Positions 1 through 8,193 of a stretch of DNA of 30,791 nucleotides are shown in pieces. Source of the stretch: JBJHBP01 sp050485645. GTDB taxonomy: Bacteria; Pseudomonadota; Gammaproteobacteria; Steroidobacterales; Rariloculaceae. The notes below the pieces were generated by a model, which did not search any database, was not told the DNA's origin, and saw only the letters and a list, made by a program, of their open reading frames with translations. Every line of letters starts with the position of its first letter. Positions within the stretch are counted from its first letter, which is position 1. The position numbers and the translations under genes are program-made. The stretch spans positions 1 to 30,791 of the forward strand of contig JBJHBT010000043.1 in NCBI GenBank assembly GCA_050485645.1. Direction: 5' to 3'.

Positions 1-563
1 TCAACATGATCGGCAAGTACCGCCGCACGGGCCGCTTCCACACGAGCCACCGCACCATCGGCTTCGAGGCGCTCACGGATCAGCTGGCCTACGTTGACCG
101 CGCCCGCACCCGGTCGGGGCGGTGGCGCGATGCCCGACCCGCCCGATGTCTCCACAGTCGCACGTGGCAGCAGCGCCTCTCGCATCGCGGCAACATCCCG
201 ACTGGCTTCTTCATCGATGTCGTTGAGACGGTTCATGTAGAACGCACCGGCCCGCATGATCGCGGCAACGGCATCGGGATCACTCACGCCGATAGGGTCA
301 CCCAGCAAAGCCGCGGCCGCTTCGGCATCACGGGCGTCGATCCATTCCAGATTGAAGTGAAACATGCGCCAAACCAGCCAGTTTGGCGTGGACTCCGATG
401 CTTCGGTTGTCGAGACCTCAGTGGATAAAGCAGCAGACGCGTGCGGTGATGGTAGCGGCGATTGCGCGTCACCGATTGACGGGATCAGCAAGCAGAGTAG
501 TAGAACAGCTGGGCAGCTGGGCAGCTGGGCAGCTGGGCAGATCCGGTTCCTCTCATCGATCAT
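1..563 (-). CDS. Secreted hypothetical protein, 5' part only (runs off the left edge)
   Basis: The minus-strand frame is open from ATG at 563 to base 1, giving 187 residues with no stop; the 3' end lies outside the window. Residues about 15-34 are a hydrophobic stretch (PAVLLLCLLIPSIGDAQS) that reads as a signal peptide with cleavage near GDA/QS, so the product is probably exported. The rest is Ala- and Glu-rich (DARDAEAAAALLGDP, then a Pro/Gly stretch, then QLIRERLEADGAVARVEAARAAV) and probably helical. I do not recognise the family. The signal-peptide region is encoded partly by an 8-bp tandem repeat. No convincing Shine-Dalgarno precedes 563. A later in-frame ATG at 365 is possible but would lose the signal peptide. 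Confidence 0.65.
   Translation of the reverse strand, partial: MIDERNRICPAAQLPSCPAVLLLCLLIPSIGDAQSPLPSPHASAALSTEVSTTEASESTPNWLVWRMFHFNLEWIDARDAEAAAALLGDPIGVSDPDAVAAIMRAGAFYMNRLNDIDEEASRDVAAMREALLPRATVETSGGSGIAPPPRPGAGAVNVGQLIRERLEADGAVARVEAARAAVLADHV
506..540. repeat. Tandem repeat, 8-bp unit CAGCTGGG, about 4.4 copies
   Basis: Four exact copies of CAGCTGGG (506-513, 514-521, 522-529, 530-537) are followed by a partial CAG. The array lies inside the N-terminal coding part of the minus-strand gene starting at 563, where it encodes the stretch before the signal-peptide core. Because 8 is not a multiple of 3, gain or loss of one unit would shift the reading frame. Confidence 0.9.
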
Positions 564-997
564 CCCCTGAGACGAAGCCAAGGACTCTGGATGCGCGTCA
601 GGAAGCAATTTCCTAGAATTCACTATTGATGTCAAGTCTTATTGTTCCGAATACGCATATTACGCGTAAAATCGCTATATCGATGAATCGCGGTATACCG
701 ACTTCGCAGCTCAGCGCGCCAAACGACGCATCTGGCACTGGCCATGGCCATGGCCATGGCGCCCGCGCGCTGCCAGCCGACGACCAGCCCCGCCTGCCGT
801 GCGCGCCTGCCATGCGCGGCCGCCTGCCCCCTTCCGTTAACAGTTAACCAATCGTCATGCACGGTTATTCGCCCATGGCTCCGCTCACAATCCGGTAATA
901 TTCACGCCCCCGTGGCTTGCCCGGAACAATGCAGATTGGCGCCTGACACGCAGGTGCAGTGCATTGGTATTGTCCAGTTAACCGAGAGAACCAGATC
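564..997. other. Intergenic region between divergent genes
   Basis: This 434-bp gap separates the minus-strand secreted-protein gene from the plus-strand receptor gene, so it should hold both promoters. Bases about 615-700 are AT-rich against the GC-rich surroundings and contain short palindromes (TACGCGTA, GGTATACC). Bases 740-760 are three copies of GGCCAT plus GGC. I could not pick a convincing -35/-10 pair, and I see no conserved cobalamin riboswitch boxes. Confidence 0.5.
740..760. repeat. Short tandem GGCCAT repeat (3.5 copies)
   Basis: GGCCAT is repeated three times plus GGC, creating three overlapping CCATGG sites in the gap upstream of the TonB-dependent receptor gene. No function is evident. 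Confidence 0.7.
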
Positions 998-2902
998 ATG
1001 ACGACAAAGACCCCGGACTCTTCCCGTCAGTACCGTCCGGCTCGCCATCTGGTGGCAGCCGTGTCGGCCGCGCTGGCCGGCATCGCGACCCAGACGGCCG
1101 CCCAGACGCAGACCACAGACCGCCTGGAGGAGATCGTCATCACCGGCTCCCTGATCGAGGTGCCGCTGCGCCAGGTCGGTACCGCCGTGTCCGTCATCGA
1201 CAGCGATGAAATCGCGCTTCGCGGCTATTCATCGCTGTCGGACGTGCTGCGTACGCAGCCCGGCATCAGTGTCACGAACGCCGGCGGCCAGGGCAAGACG
1301 ACAACACTGCGCATCCGGGGCGAGGAAGCGTTCCGCACGATGCTGGTCATCGACGGCGTGCGCGCGGTCGACGTCAGCAGCCCGCAGCACGCCCCGGTGT
1401 TCGACGGCCTGCTCGCAACCACGGACCTTGAACGCGTCGAAGTCCTGCGAGGGCCCCAGGGCTTCATCTATGGCGCTGATGCCGGCGGTGTCGTCAACGT
1501 CATCACGCGCCGGCCCGCCGAGGGCCTCAGCGGCCGGGCAGGAGTCGCATACGGGCGCTACGCGACCCGCACCCTCGATGCCAGCGTTGCCGGCACCGGC
1601 GATGTCGGCGACTTCTATCTGTCCGTGACGGATTTCGCGACCGACGGTTTCAATGCACGCACCGACGATACGGTGCTCCGGGACGATGACAGTGCCGAGA
1701 ACACGACCATGCATCTGCGCCTGGGCTGGAACCCGACCGAGCACCTGCGCGTGCAGCTGGTCGGCCGCGACATCGATGCATGGACGATGTACGACGGCTG
1801 CTTCGACACGGCGACGTTCGCGACCGTCCACGACTGCGAGGCGACGACCGGGCAGACCACGTGGCGTGCTTCCGCGGAGTACGACGGCGACGCGACCAGT
1901 CATCTGTTCGCCTACAGCCAGGTGGATGTGGCGCGCGACAACTTCACGAGCGGCGTCAGTGCCTTCGCATCTCGTGGCGAGACCGGGCGTTTCGAGTACA
2001 CCGGCAGCTACTCGCCGGACGGAGGCTGGGTACTGGTGTATGGTCTGGACTTCGTCAGCGAGCTCATGCACGGCTCGGAGCGGACCGAACGCGACCAGCG
2101 CGGCTACTACATCGAGTATCAGCGCCGCCTGGGCGACGCGTTCTACGTCTCCGCCGGCGCCCGTTACGACGACAACGATGACTTCGGAACCCATACCAGC
2201 TCCCGAGTCAGCGGCGCGCACATCCAGTCACTGCGCAACGGTGACACGCTGAAGTACCGGGCCAGTTACGGCACCGGGTTCCGCGCACCCAGCCTGTACG
2301 AAATCCAGTTCAACTCGGCCGCGACGTCGCCACCGGCCTCGGAAACGACACTGCGCGAGGAAACGAGTCGCGGCTGGGATGTCGGTGTCGATTACGACGC
2401 CACGGGCGGACTGCATCTGGGACTGGGCTGGTTCAGCCAGCGCGTCAACGACGAAATCATCTTCGATCCCATCACCTGGACGGGTTACGTGCAGCCGGCG
2501 GGCCGCAGTGTTTCCGACGGTGTGGAACTGGTTACCCGTGTGCCGTTGACGGCCCGCTGGCACTTCGCCGGCAATTGGACCTACAACGAGACGCGAACCG
2601 CCGACAATCAGCCACGGCTGCGCAGGCCGCGCAACACCGGCAACATCGGCGCCCTGTACACCTCACCGGACGCACGGCTGCGGCTCGCCGCGAATCTGCG
2701 CGTACTGCGCGGTTCCGTCGACGTCGGCATGGCGCCGCTCGACAACTACCGGATCTTCGACCTGTCCGGCGCCTACCAGCTGTCGTCCACGGTCGAGGTG
2801 CATGGGCGGATCGAAAACCTGACAGACACGTCGTACATCGAACTGGCCGGTTTCAATACGGCCGGGCGGGCTGCGTACGCCGGTGTCCGGTTGCGGTTCT
2901 AG
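998..2902 (+). CDS. TonB-dependent outer-membrane receptor, BtuB-like
   Basis: The product (634 residues) is an outer-membrane beta-barrel that imports a scarce ligand using TonB energy. Residues about 17-36 form a signal peptide ending AAQ. A TonB-box-like EEIVITGS lies near residues 44-51. The plug domain follows (VSVIDSDEIALRGYSSLSDVLRTQPGI, then ERVEVLRGPQGFIYGADAGGVVNVITRR). The barrel ends in ...GVRLRF with a C-terminal Phe, as is usual for BAM substrates. Length and plug resemble the BtuB/COG4206 group, so cobalamin or a similar small chelate is plausible, but the ligand is inferred. One extracellular loop carries two Cys (CFDTATFATVHDC). I chose ATG 998, preceded by a purine-rich GAGAGAACCAGATC; ATG 959 would add 13 residues ahead of the signal peptide. 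It runs towards the methionine-synthase-like gene. Confidence 0.88.
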   Translation: MTTKTPDSSRQYRPARHLVAAVSAALAGIATQTAAQTQTTDRLEEIVITGSLIEVPLRQVGTAVSVIDSDEIALRGYSSLSDVLRTQPGISVTNAGGQGKTTTLRIRGEEAFRTMLVIDGVRAVDVSSPQHAPVFDGLLATTDLERVEVLRGPQGFIYGADAGGVVNVITRRPAEGLSGRAGVAYGRYATRTLDASVAGTGDVGDFYLSVTDFATDGFNARTDDTVLRDDDSAENTTMHLRLGWNPTEHLRVQLVGRDIDAWTMYDGCFDTATFATVHDCEATTGQTTWRASAEYDGDATSHLFAYSQVDVARDNFTSGVSAFASRGETGRFEYTGSYSPDGGWVLVYGLDFVSELMHGSERTERDQRGYYIEYQRRLGDAFYVSAGARYDDNDDFGTHTSSRVSGAHIQSLRNGDTLKYRASYGTGFRAPSLYEIQFNSAATSPPASETTLREETSRGWDVGVDYDATGGLHLGLGWFSQRVNDEIIFDPITWTGYVQPAGRSVSDGVELVTRVPLTARWHFAGNWTYNETRTADNQPRLRRPRNTGNIGALYTSPDARLRLAANLRVLRGSVDVGMAPLDNYRIFDLSGAYQLSSTVEVHGRIENLTDTSYIELAGFNTAGRAAYAGVRLRF

Positions 2903-3080
2903 CAGCGCGGAAGAGCGCGCGACGTTGCCCCATGCAACAGCTCTGCTGGCGGGGCTGGCGCTCGCTGTGGTGACGGTGTCGCCATCGCGTGGAACGAGGT
3001 GAACCCCGGTCCGGAAGGCCTGCACGCCCCCCCGAGACCGGGTCCGGCCGGGATTCACTTCGTCCATCGTGGATTGATCG

Positions 3081-4274
3081 CTAGTCGCCCCACACCTCAT
3101 CAGCAATGCTCACGACCAGTTCCAGCTTGCGGCGCTGGTCGTCCCAGGTGAGCTGATTGCCTTCGGCATCGCTGGCGAAGCCGCACTGGGGTGACAGCGC
3201 CAGCTGTTCGATCGGCGCATAACGAGCGGCTTCGTCGATCCGGCGCTTGATGTCGTCGGCCGACTCCAGTTCTCCGGTCTTGGTCGTAATGAGGCCCAGC
3301 ACCGCGATCTTGCCTTTGGGCAGGAAACGCAGGGGTGCGAAACCGCCACTGCGCTCATCGTCGTATTCCAGGAAGTAGGCATCGACGTGCATCTGCGAAA
3401 GCAGCGCTTCCGCCACCGGTTCGTAGTCACCGCTGGCGGCAAAGGTGCTGCGGAAGTTGCCACGGCACAGGTGGATGGCCAGCAGCATGTCCGCCGGCTT
3501 GCGTGCCACCACACGATTGATGAAGTCGGCATAGCGCCGCGGCAGCTCATCGGGATCGTCCTTGCGCGCCCGCGCGGCTTCACGCAGCTTCGGATCGCAG
3601 AGATAGGCAAGATTGGTGTCATCGAGCTGCACATAATCGCAGCCCGCTGCCGAAAGCGCCTGCAGTTCCTCGCCGTAGGCATCGGCCACATCATTGTAGA
3701 AAGCCGGTTCGAGCTCGGGATACGCCTCGCGGCTGATGCCGTCGCGGCCACCGCGGAAGTGCAGCATGGTGGGCGAAGGAATCGATACCTTGGCACGGGA
3801 TCCCTCGCTCAGGCAGCTCTGCATGAAGCGGAAATTCTCCACCTCGATGTTGCTGGCATGGCGCACCTTGTCGCTGACGCTGATCAGCGGCGGTGACAGT
3901 TCCTCGCTGCCATCCGGCTTGCGGATGGTCTTCGGCTGCGTGGTTTCCACGCCCTGCAGCTGATCAAGAAAGTCGATGTGGAAGCAGCTGCGCCGGTATT
4001 CGCCGTCGGTGATGCTTTTCAGGCCTACATCCTGCTGGAAACGCACCAGTTCACGGATGGCGCGATCCTCGGCCAGGCGCAGTTCCCTGGCAGTGATGCG
4101 GCGATTGGCGAAATGCTGACGTGCTTCCAGCAGGAAGGCGGGGCGCAGGAGGCTGCCCACATGGTCGTGGCGGGCCGGCAGCTGTGGTTGTGCCGTGGAT
4201 GGGGTTCGGGTGGCGGAAGCTGTATTGGGCGTCAAAATAGAAACTCCGGTTGGTCCTTCAAACGAAGCCGTCAT
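3081..4274 (-). CDS. Cobalamin-independent methionine synthase-like protein (MetE C-terminal domain, YxjG-type)
   Basis: A 397-residue single-domain member of the MetE C-terminal (COG0620) family, expected to transfer a methyl group to homocysteine or a related thiol. Seen in the sequence: an N-terminal RHDHVGSLLRP motif, YVQLDDTNLAYLCD, the IHLCRGN motif with the His and Cys of the family zinc site, FLEYDDE with the acidic ligand, and LSPQCGF with the last Cys ligand. It lacks the duplicated N-terminal barrel of full MetE, which is about 750 residues. ATG 4274 was chosen because AAGG lies 6 bases upstream; an upstream ATG at 4343 would overlap the divergent metR start. The gene shares a short AT-rich divergent promoter region with metR, so it is probably the MetR target. 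Substrate is uncertain because YxjG-like proteins may use other methyl donors than folate. Confidence 0.85.
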   Translation of the reverse strand: MTASFEGPTGVSILTPNTASATRTPSTAQPQLPARHDHVGSLLRPAFLLEARQHFANRRITARELRLAEDRAIRELVRFQQDVGLKSITDGEYRRSCFHIDFLDQLQGVETTQPKTIRKPDGSEELSPPLISVSDKVRHASNIEVENFRFMQSCLSEGSRAKVSIPSPTMLHFRGGRDGISREAYPELEPAFYNDVADAYGEELQALSAAGCDYVQLDDTNLAYLCDPKLREAARARKDDPDELPRRYADFINRVVARKPADMLLAIHLCRGNFRSTFAASGDYEPVAEALLSQMHVDAYFLEYDDERSGGFAPLRFLPKGKIAVLGLITTKTGELESADDIKRRIDEAARYAPIEQLALSPQCGFASDAEGNQLTWDDQRRKLELVVSIADEVWGD

Positions 4275-4323
4275 GATGCCTTGTTCTACCCATGAATAAA
4301 AATGATAATACGTCAACCTTTCA

Positions 4324-4336
4324 TGAAAATTGGTCA
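4324..4336. promoter_or_regulatory. Candidate MetR operator
   Basis: TGAAAATTGGTCA matches the known MetR site TGAA-N5-TTCA with one mismatch in the right arm and fits the LysR T-N11-A pattern. It lies between the divergent metE-like and metR genes, immediately before the metR start, as expected for autoregulation. The assignment is inference from consensus. Confidence 0.45.
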
Positions 4337-4341
4337 TGTAC

Positions 4342-5229
4342 ATGCTGGAACGTCAACATCTGCTGATCATGCGCGAGATTGATCGCAAGGGCTCGCTGAC
4401 CGCTGCCGCGCGGTCGCTGTGCCTCACGCAGTCGGCGCTGAGCCATGCCATGCGCAGGCTGGAAGAAACGCTGGGCACCCGTCTGTGGCTGCGGGACGGG
4501 CGCAATCTGAAACTCACCCAGGCGGGCGGGTTTCTGCTGGACACCGCGGATCACATCCTGCCCCAGCTTGAACATGCGGAGCAGAACCTGCTGAATTTCG
4601 CGCATGGCACGCGCGGCACGCTGCGTATCGGTATGGAATGCCACCCCTGCTATCGGTGGCTGCTGAAAGTGGCCCAGGACTATATTCCGCGCTGGCCGGA
4701 AGTGGATGTCGACGTGAAGCAGAAATTCCGCTTCGGGGGTATCGGCGCACTGCTGGATCATGAAATCGACCTGCTGGTGACACCGGACCCCGAGCGCAGG
4801 GAAGGACTGCACTTCGAGCCGGTGTTCGACTATGAGCAGGTGCTGGTGGTCAACAGCCGTCATCCTCTGGCAGGCAGGTCGTGGGTGAAACCCGAGCAAC
4901 TGAGCGATGAAGTACTGCTGACCTACCCCGTCGACACCGACCGGCTCGACATCTACACCCGTTTTCTCGAACCCGCCGGTGTCACGCCGCGCCAGCACAA
5001 GATGCTGGAATCCACCGATCTGATGCTGCAGCTGGTTGCCGCCGGACGCGGCGTGGCAGCCCTGCCGCGCTGGCTGGTGGAAGAGAAAATGGCGCAGACG
5101 GAGATCGTACCCGTCAAGCTGGGACGCGGCGGCGTGCCCAAGCAGATTCACCTGGGCATTCGTTCCAGCGACATGGAGATACAGTTCCTGCACGCCTTCA
5201 TTGCGCTGGCGCGCGAAAAACGGGAATGA
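4342..5229 (+). CDS. metR: LysR-family transcriptional regulator MetR
   Basis: A 295-residue LysR regulator. The N-terminal winged helix-turn-helix is clear (GSLTAAARSLCLTQSALSHAMRRLEETLGTRLWLRDGR, about residues 17-53). The effector domain carries MetR-typical strings: RIGMECHPCYRWL, the FDYEQVLVVNSRHPLAG segment, LTYPVDTDRLDIYTRFLEPAGVTP, and VAAGRGVAALPRWLVEE. MetR senses homocysteine and activates methionine-synthesis genes. The divergent MetE-like gene is the obvious target. I chose ATG 4342 (MLERQHL) because it lines up with MetR N-termini such as MIEVKHL; ATG 4336 or TTG 4330 are also in frame. No good Shine-Dalgarno is visible. Confidence 0.88.
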   Translation: MLERQHLLIMREIDRKGSLTAAARSLCLTQSALSHAMRRLEETLGTRLWLRDGRNLKLTQAGGFLLDTADHILPQLEHAEQNLLNFAHGTRGTLRIGMECHPCYRWLLKVAQDYIPRWPEVDVDVKQKFRFGGIGALLDHEIDLLVTPDPERREGLHFEPVFDYEQVLVVNSRHPLAGRSWVKPEQLSDEVLLTYPVDTDRLDIYTRFLEPAGVTPRQHKMLESTDLMLQLVAAGRGVAALPRWLVEEKMAQTEIVPVKLGRGGVPKQIHLGIRSSDMEIQFLHAFIALAREKRE

Positions 5230-5299
5230 GCCGGGTTCGTCGACGGCCTGATCAGGGTACAGACGGCAGGACCGCCGCCAGCAGACGAGCGTATCAACT

Positions 5300-6631
5300 T
5301 CATTTCAGGTCCGCGAACATCCCCGGGGACAGGCGCACAGGCCGCAGCCCGGCAAAGTCGACATGTTCCCAGCGATGCACGCCGACATACCGGCACACGA
5401 CCGCGAGCATCAATTGACCGGCGGCCATCAGCAGCAACGGCTCGGGGTCGGAGATGCCGGCGAACACCAACCCCGCGACGGTACCAAGACTGGCAACAGC
5501 GGCGACGCCCGCGACGACGTCGAACGGCCGGAAGCCACGGATGCGCCCCAGCCCCAGGTACATCGCGAGCAGGGCAAGGCCGGTTCCGTACAGCCACAGG
5601 GCGAACATGACCGGCCCGGGACCGGCGGCGAGCAGCCAGACCGCGGCCATGACCGCCGCCAGCGGGCCGAAGATGAACGACAGAGCCGTCAACCACAGTT
5701 CAGTCTCCGCGACACGGTACAGGGCCGCGCGCGTGAATGCGGCGCGCAACCACAGCGTTCGCGCCCGGGACGCGACATCCAGGCCGAACCGGTAGGCGCC
5801 CGCCTGCGCGAACAGCATCACGATAATGACGATCGGGACGTACGCTGCCGACACCATGGAAGCCAGTAGCGCCGTCAGGATGGCAAAAAACGCGATCATC
5901 GTGAGCAGACCACGGCGGGTCGGCCGGGCGCGCCACAGCAGGTGCACGGTCGTGGCCGTCGCCCGCGATACCGGCTCCGGAAGGTTGCCGGCGTGGCGCC
6001 GCTCGAACCCGTCGAGCATCCGCAGCGGATACGGCGTGCGGAAAGGCCCGACCCGAACCGCACGCAGATACCACCACGCGAACGCAGCCCAGCCGGCAAG
6101 CAACGCCATGCCCAGCGGCAGCGGCTGGGCCGCAAGTTCAAGCAACCGGGCAGCGCCCTCGGGCAGCCGCGCCACGACCACGACCATCAGGGCATAGAAC
6201 AGCGCGGCCCACAGCGACGCCGGCGCGAAGAACACCAGCCAGAACAGGGCACTGACAACCGCCAGCGGTTTGACCACCACCTGCGGCAGCGGCTCCGAGA
6301 TGCCGGTGGCCAGAACGAACAGGGCGGCGATCGCTACCGGCGCCGTCATCAGCGCGCCTGCCGCCACCAGCATCCGAAGACGGAACCGCGGCAGAAAGCG
6401 ATGCGCAAGCGGCGTCGACAGCAATCGAAACAGCCAGGCCAGCGGCATCAGGACGGTCACCAGCAGAATCAGCGCGACGCCCAGCAGGATCAGGGTGAAC
6501 GCGCGCGACGGCGCGTGCTGCATCAACCACAATCCGCCGGCAATCAACAGCAAACCGGCTCCGGTCACCCATCGCTGCACCGGCAGCGCCGTGCAGAAAA
6601 ACAGCACCAGACGCAGCACCGGCCAGTTCAC
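5300..6631 (-). CDS. Polytopic membrane protein, ABC transporter permease component
   Basis: A 443-residue, very hydrophobic protein with roughly ten to twelve membrane segments. It starts at GTG 6631, whose GTGA overlaps the stop of the upstream small membrane protein gene, so translation is probably coupled. A longer same-frame opening up to 7084 exists but lies across the ABC ATPase gene and is not protein-like. As last gene of the DUF2059-GntR-ATPase operon, it is most likely the membrane part of the exporter driven by the ATPase. YtrA-type operons usually encode such ABC systems for peptide antibiotics or envelope stress. I cannot assign a substrate. A soluble loop of about 50 residues (YPLRMLDGFERRHAGNLPEPVSRATATTVHL) splits two blocks of helices. 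Confidence 0.7.
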   Translation of the reverse strand: MNWPVLRLVLFFCTALPVQRWVTGAGLLLIAGGLWLMQHAPSRAFTLILLGVALILLVTVLMPLAWLFRLLSTPLAHRFLPRFRLRMLVAAGALMTAPVAIAALFVLATGISEPLPQVVVKPLAVVSALFWLVFFAPASLWAALFYALMVVVVARLPEGAARLLELAAQPLPLGMALLAGWAAFAWWYLRAVRVGPFRTPYPLRMLDGFERRHAGNLPEPVSRATATTVHLLWRARPTRRGLLTMIAFFAILTALLASMVSAAYVPIVIIVMLFAQAGAYRFGLDVASRARTLWLRAAFTRAALYRVAETELWLTALSFIFGPLAAVMAAVWLLAAGPGPVMFALWLYGTGLALLAMYLGLGRIRGFRPFDVVAGVAAVASLGTVAGLVFAGISDPEPLLLMAAGQLMLAVVCRYVGVHRWEHVDFAGLRPVRLSPGMFADLK

Positions 6632-6888
6632 GGTCGCATCCCGGACGCCAGCGGCCGGACAGGCCGGTAGCGTGTCCAGTCCATCCCATCCCAGCGGCGC
6701 CGCACCCACGCCAGCCCATCCGGCAACGCGTCCTGACGCGCACCGAACGCGATCATCGGCCTGCGTCCGCCGCTGGCCACCAGCGTCGTGCCGATGATCG
6801 TGATGGCGACCAGACCGCCGGACAGCAGCGCCTGTCGTGACCTCAGGGCCACCACGTACAGCCACCACAATCGGACGATCGATCTCAA
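6628..6888 (-). CDS. Small membrane protein of the ABC operon
   Basis: 86 residues with one clear membrane segment near the N-terminus (ALLSGGLVAITIIGTTLVA) and a basic, Trp-rich tail (WVRRRWDGMDWTRYRPVRP). The start ATG at 6888 overlaps the stop of the ATPase gene (6885-6887 region), and its stop overlaps the GTG of the following membrane protein. This chain of overlaps supports a real gene rather than a shadow frame. An accessory or split N-terminal part of the permease is a reasonable guess; a frameshift that split one longer permease gene cannot be excluded. Confidence 0.6.
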   Translation of the reverse strand: MRSIVRLWWLYVVALRSRQALLSGGLVAITIIGTTLVASGGRRPMIAFGARQDALPDGLAWVRRRWDGMDWTRYRPVRPLASGMRP

Positions 6889-7802
6889 CGATGCAGCTCC
6901 ACGAAAATGTCCTCCAGGCCAAGCGGCTCGGCCTCGATGTCGGCGTCGAGGCGGGCGGCGAGGTCGCCGATCGCGTCCGGCGTCCAGTGCGCGACCGTGA
7001 CGACGGCCTGATTGCCGTGCACGCGCCGCGACAGGGCGTTGGGCAGCGTGAAATCGCCATCCAGCGCCCGCCGGCCGCGTACATGCAGGCGCACGACCGA
7101 CTCCTTCAGCGTATCGAGCTCACCATGCCAGGTCAGCTCGCCATCCTTCAGGATCCACACCCTGTTCGCGGCCCGCTCCAGATCCGACACGATATGTGAG
7201 GAAAACAACACCGTACGCCGCGCATCGCCCGCGACGTCGAGCAGCTGCTGAAGAAACGCGCGGCGCGCGATCGGATCAAGGCTCGCGACCGGCTCGTCGA
7301 GCACGAGCAGGTCCGGATGATGACCCAGCGCCAGCAGCAGAGAGAGCTTCTGTCGCTCACCGGGCGAGAGCTTCTGGATGCGCCGGTCCATCGGGATGCC
7401 CCAGTGGTCCACCAGCCGTGCCGTCAGTGCATGGTCCCAGTTGCGATAAAAGGCGGCCGTGACCTTGAGCTGCTGCGTGCCGGTGAGTACGTCGATGAGC
7501 TCATCCTGCTGCGGCACGAAACCGATGCGCGCTTTAGCGGCCTCGGTCAGGCGCATGCTGTCCTCGCCAAACACGCGTGCACTGCCGGCACTCGGCGGCG
7601 AAAAACCAAGCAGGACTTCCAGCAGTGTGGTCTTGCCAGCGCCGTTCTTGCCGAGCAGGCCGATGACGTCGCCGGCGCCCGCCGCCACCGTGATGTCGCG
7701 CAGCACCGGTTGCGCACCGAAGGCCTTGCTAAGCCCCTGTGCGCTGACGGCCTGTGCGCTGTCGGCCTGCGTCGGAGCATTCTTCATCCCGTCTTCCGTC
7801 AT
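6885..7802 (-). CDS. ABC transporter ATP-binding protein
   Basis: A 305-residue cytoplasmic ATPase that drives a membrane exporter. Visible motifs: Walker A GLLGKNGAGKTTLLE, Q-loop FVPQQDELIDVL, signature LSPGERQKLSL, Walker B LLVLDEPVASLDP, and the switch His in LFSSHIVSDLERA. A C-terminal domain of about 80 residues follows the nucleotide-binding domain, as in CcmA/YtrB-like exporters. ATG 7802 was chosen because GGGAGGGAGAAG lies directly upstream; ATG 7787 is an alternative. The start lies within the end of the GntR gene (74-bp overlap) and the end overlaps the small membrane protein gene, so all are one transcript. Confidence 0.9.
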   Translation of the reverse strand: MTEDGMKNAPTQADSAQAVSAQGLSKAFGAQPVLRDITVAAGAGDVIGLLGKNGAGKTTLLEVLLGFSPPSAGSARVFGEDSMRLTEAAKARIGFVPQQDELIDVLTGTQQLKVTAAFYRNWDHALTARLVDHWGIPMDRRIQKLSPGERQKLSLLLALGHHPDLLVLDEPVASLDPIARRAFLQQLLDVAGDARRTVLFSSHIVSDLERAANRVWILKDGELTWHGELDTLKESVVRLHVRGRRALDGDFTLPNALSRRVHGNQAVVTVAHWTPDAIGDLAARLDADIEAEPLGLEDIFVELHR

Positions 7803-8175
7803 CTTCTCCCTCCCATTTGCTGTCGATCAGCGCGATCACGTCGCTGCGCCTGAGCTCCAGCTGACGCGCGGCGAGCACGAGCTGTTCGGCCTGGTCATCA
7901 AGTTGGCGAAGCCGCTGCGCCGAAGGCACCCGGCCTCGTGAGCGGGCGGCAACCGTCATCGGCTTGCCGCGATTGCGCACCAGAATCCCTTCGCTCTCCA
8001 GCTGGTTGTACGCCTTGGAGATCGTCATCGGATTCACCGCATGCGCCTGCGCAAGATCGCGTACCGAGGGCAGCGGCGTGCCCGGCGCAAGCTGTCCGCC
8101 AGCGACGAGGCGGCGCACCTGGTCCATCAGCTGTCGGTAGATCGGTATGCCCGAATGGGGATTCAGAATGAACAA
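7729..8175 (-). CDS. GntR-family repressor, YtrA subfamily
   Basis: A 148-residue regulator. The N-terminal winged helix-turn-helix is typical: LNPHSGIPIYRQLMDQVRRLVAGGQLAPGTPLPSVRDLAQAHAVNPMTISKAYNQLESEGILVRNRGKPMTV. There is no large effector domain, only a short helical C-terminus, which defines the YtrA group that controls ABC exporter operons. The start codon is TTG at 8175, supported by GGAG six bases upstream and by the family N-terminus; no ATG or GTG fits. It begins 18 bases after the DUF2059 stop. The C-terminal tail (GRQRTGRQRTGA) is encoded in the 74-bp overlap with the ATPase gene and looks unconserved. It probably represses its own operon through the palindrome at 8769-8792. Confidence 0.88.
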   Translation of the reverse strand: MFILNPHSGIPIYRQLMDQVRRLVAGGQLAPGTPLPSVRDLAQAHAVNPMTISKAYNQLESEGILVRNRGKPMTVAARSRGRVPSAQRLRQLDDQAEQLVLAARQLELRRSDVIALIDSKWEGEDDGRRDEECSDAGRQRTGRQRTGA

Positions 8176-8193
8176 TGCGGACTCCGGACTCCT

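Noticed and set aside
564..997. Possible cobalamin riboswitch before the receptor gene
   Set aside because: I looked for the conserved B12-box and core strings and did not find a convincing set; a covariance search would be decisive.
1229..2221. 330-codon open frame antisense to the TonB-dependent receptor gene
   Set aside because: It lies wholly within a well-matched receptor gene, and its translation has no family motifs; it results from GC-rich codon use.
3000..3060. Possible terminator between the receptor and MetE-like genes (ACCCCGGTC...GACCGGGT)
   Set aside because: The arms are short and imperfect with a long loop and no T-run, so I would not annotate it.
4321..5193. 290-codon open frame antisense to metR
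   Set aside because: The plus-strand frame is a clear LysR protein; the antisense translation is rich in His and Gln with no recognisable domain.
6632..7084. N-terminal extension of the large ABC membrane protein to 7084
   Set aside because: The added part is Arg- and Ser-rich and overlaps the ATPase gene; the GTG at 6631 overlapping the previous stop is a better start.
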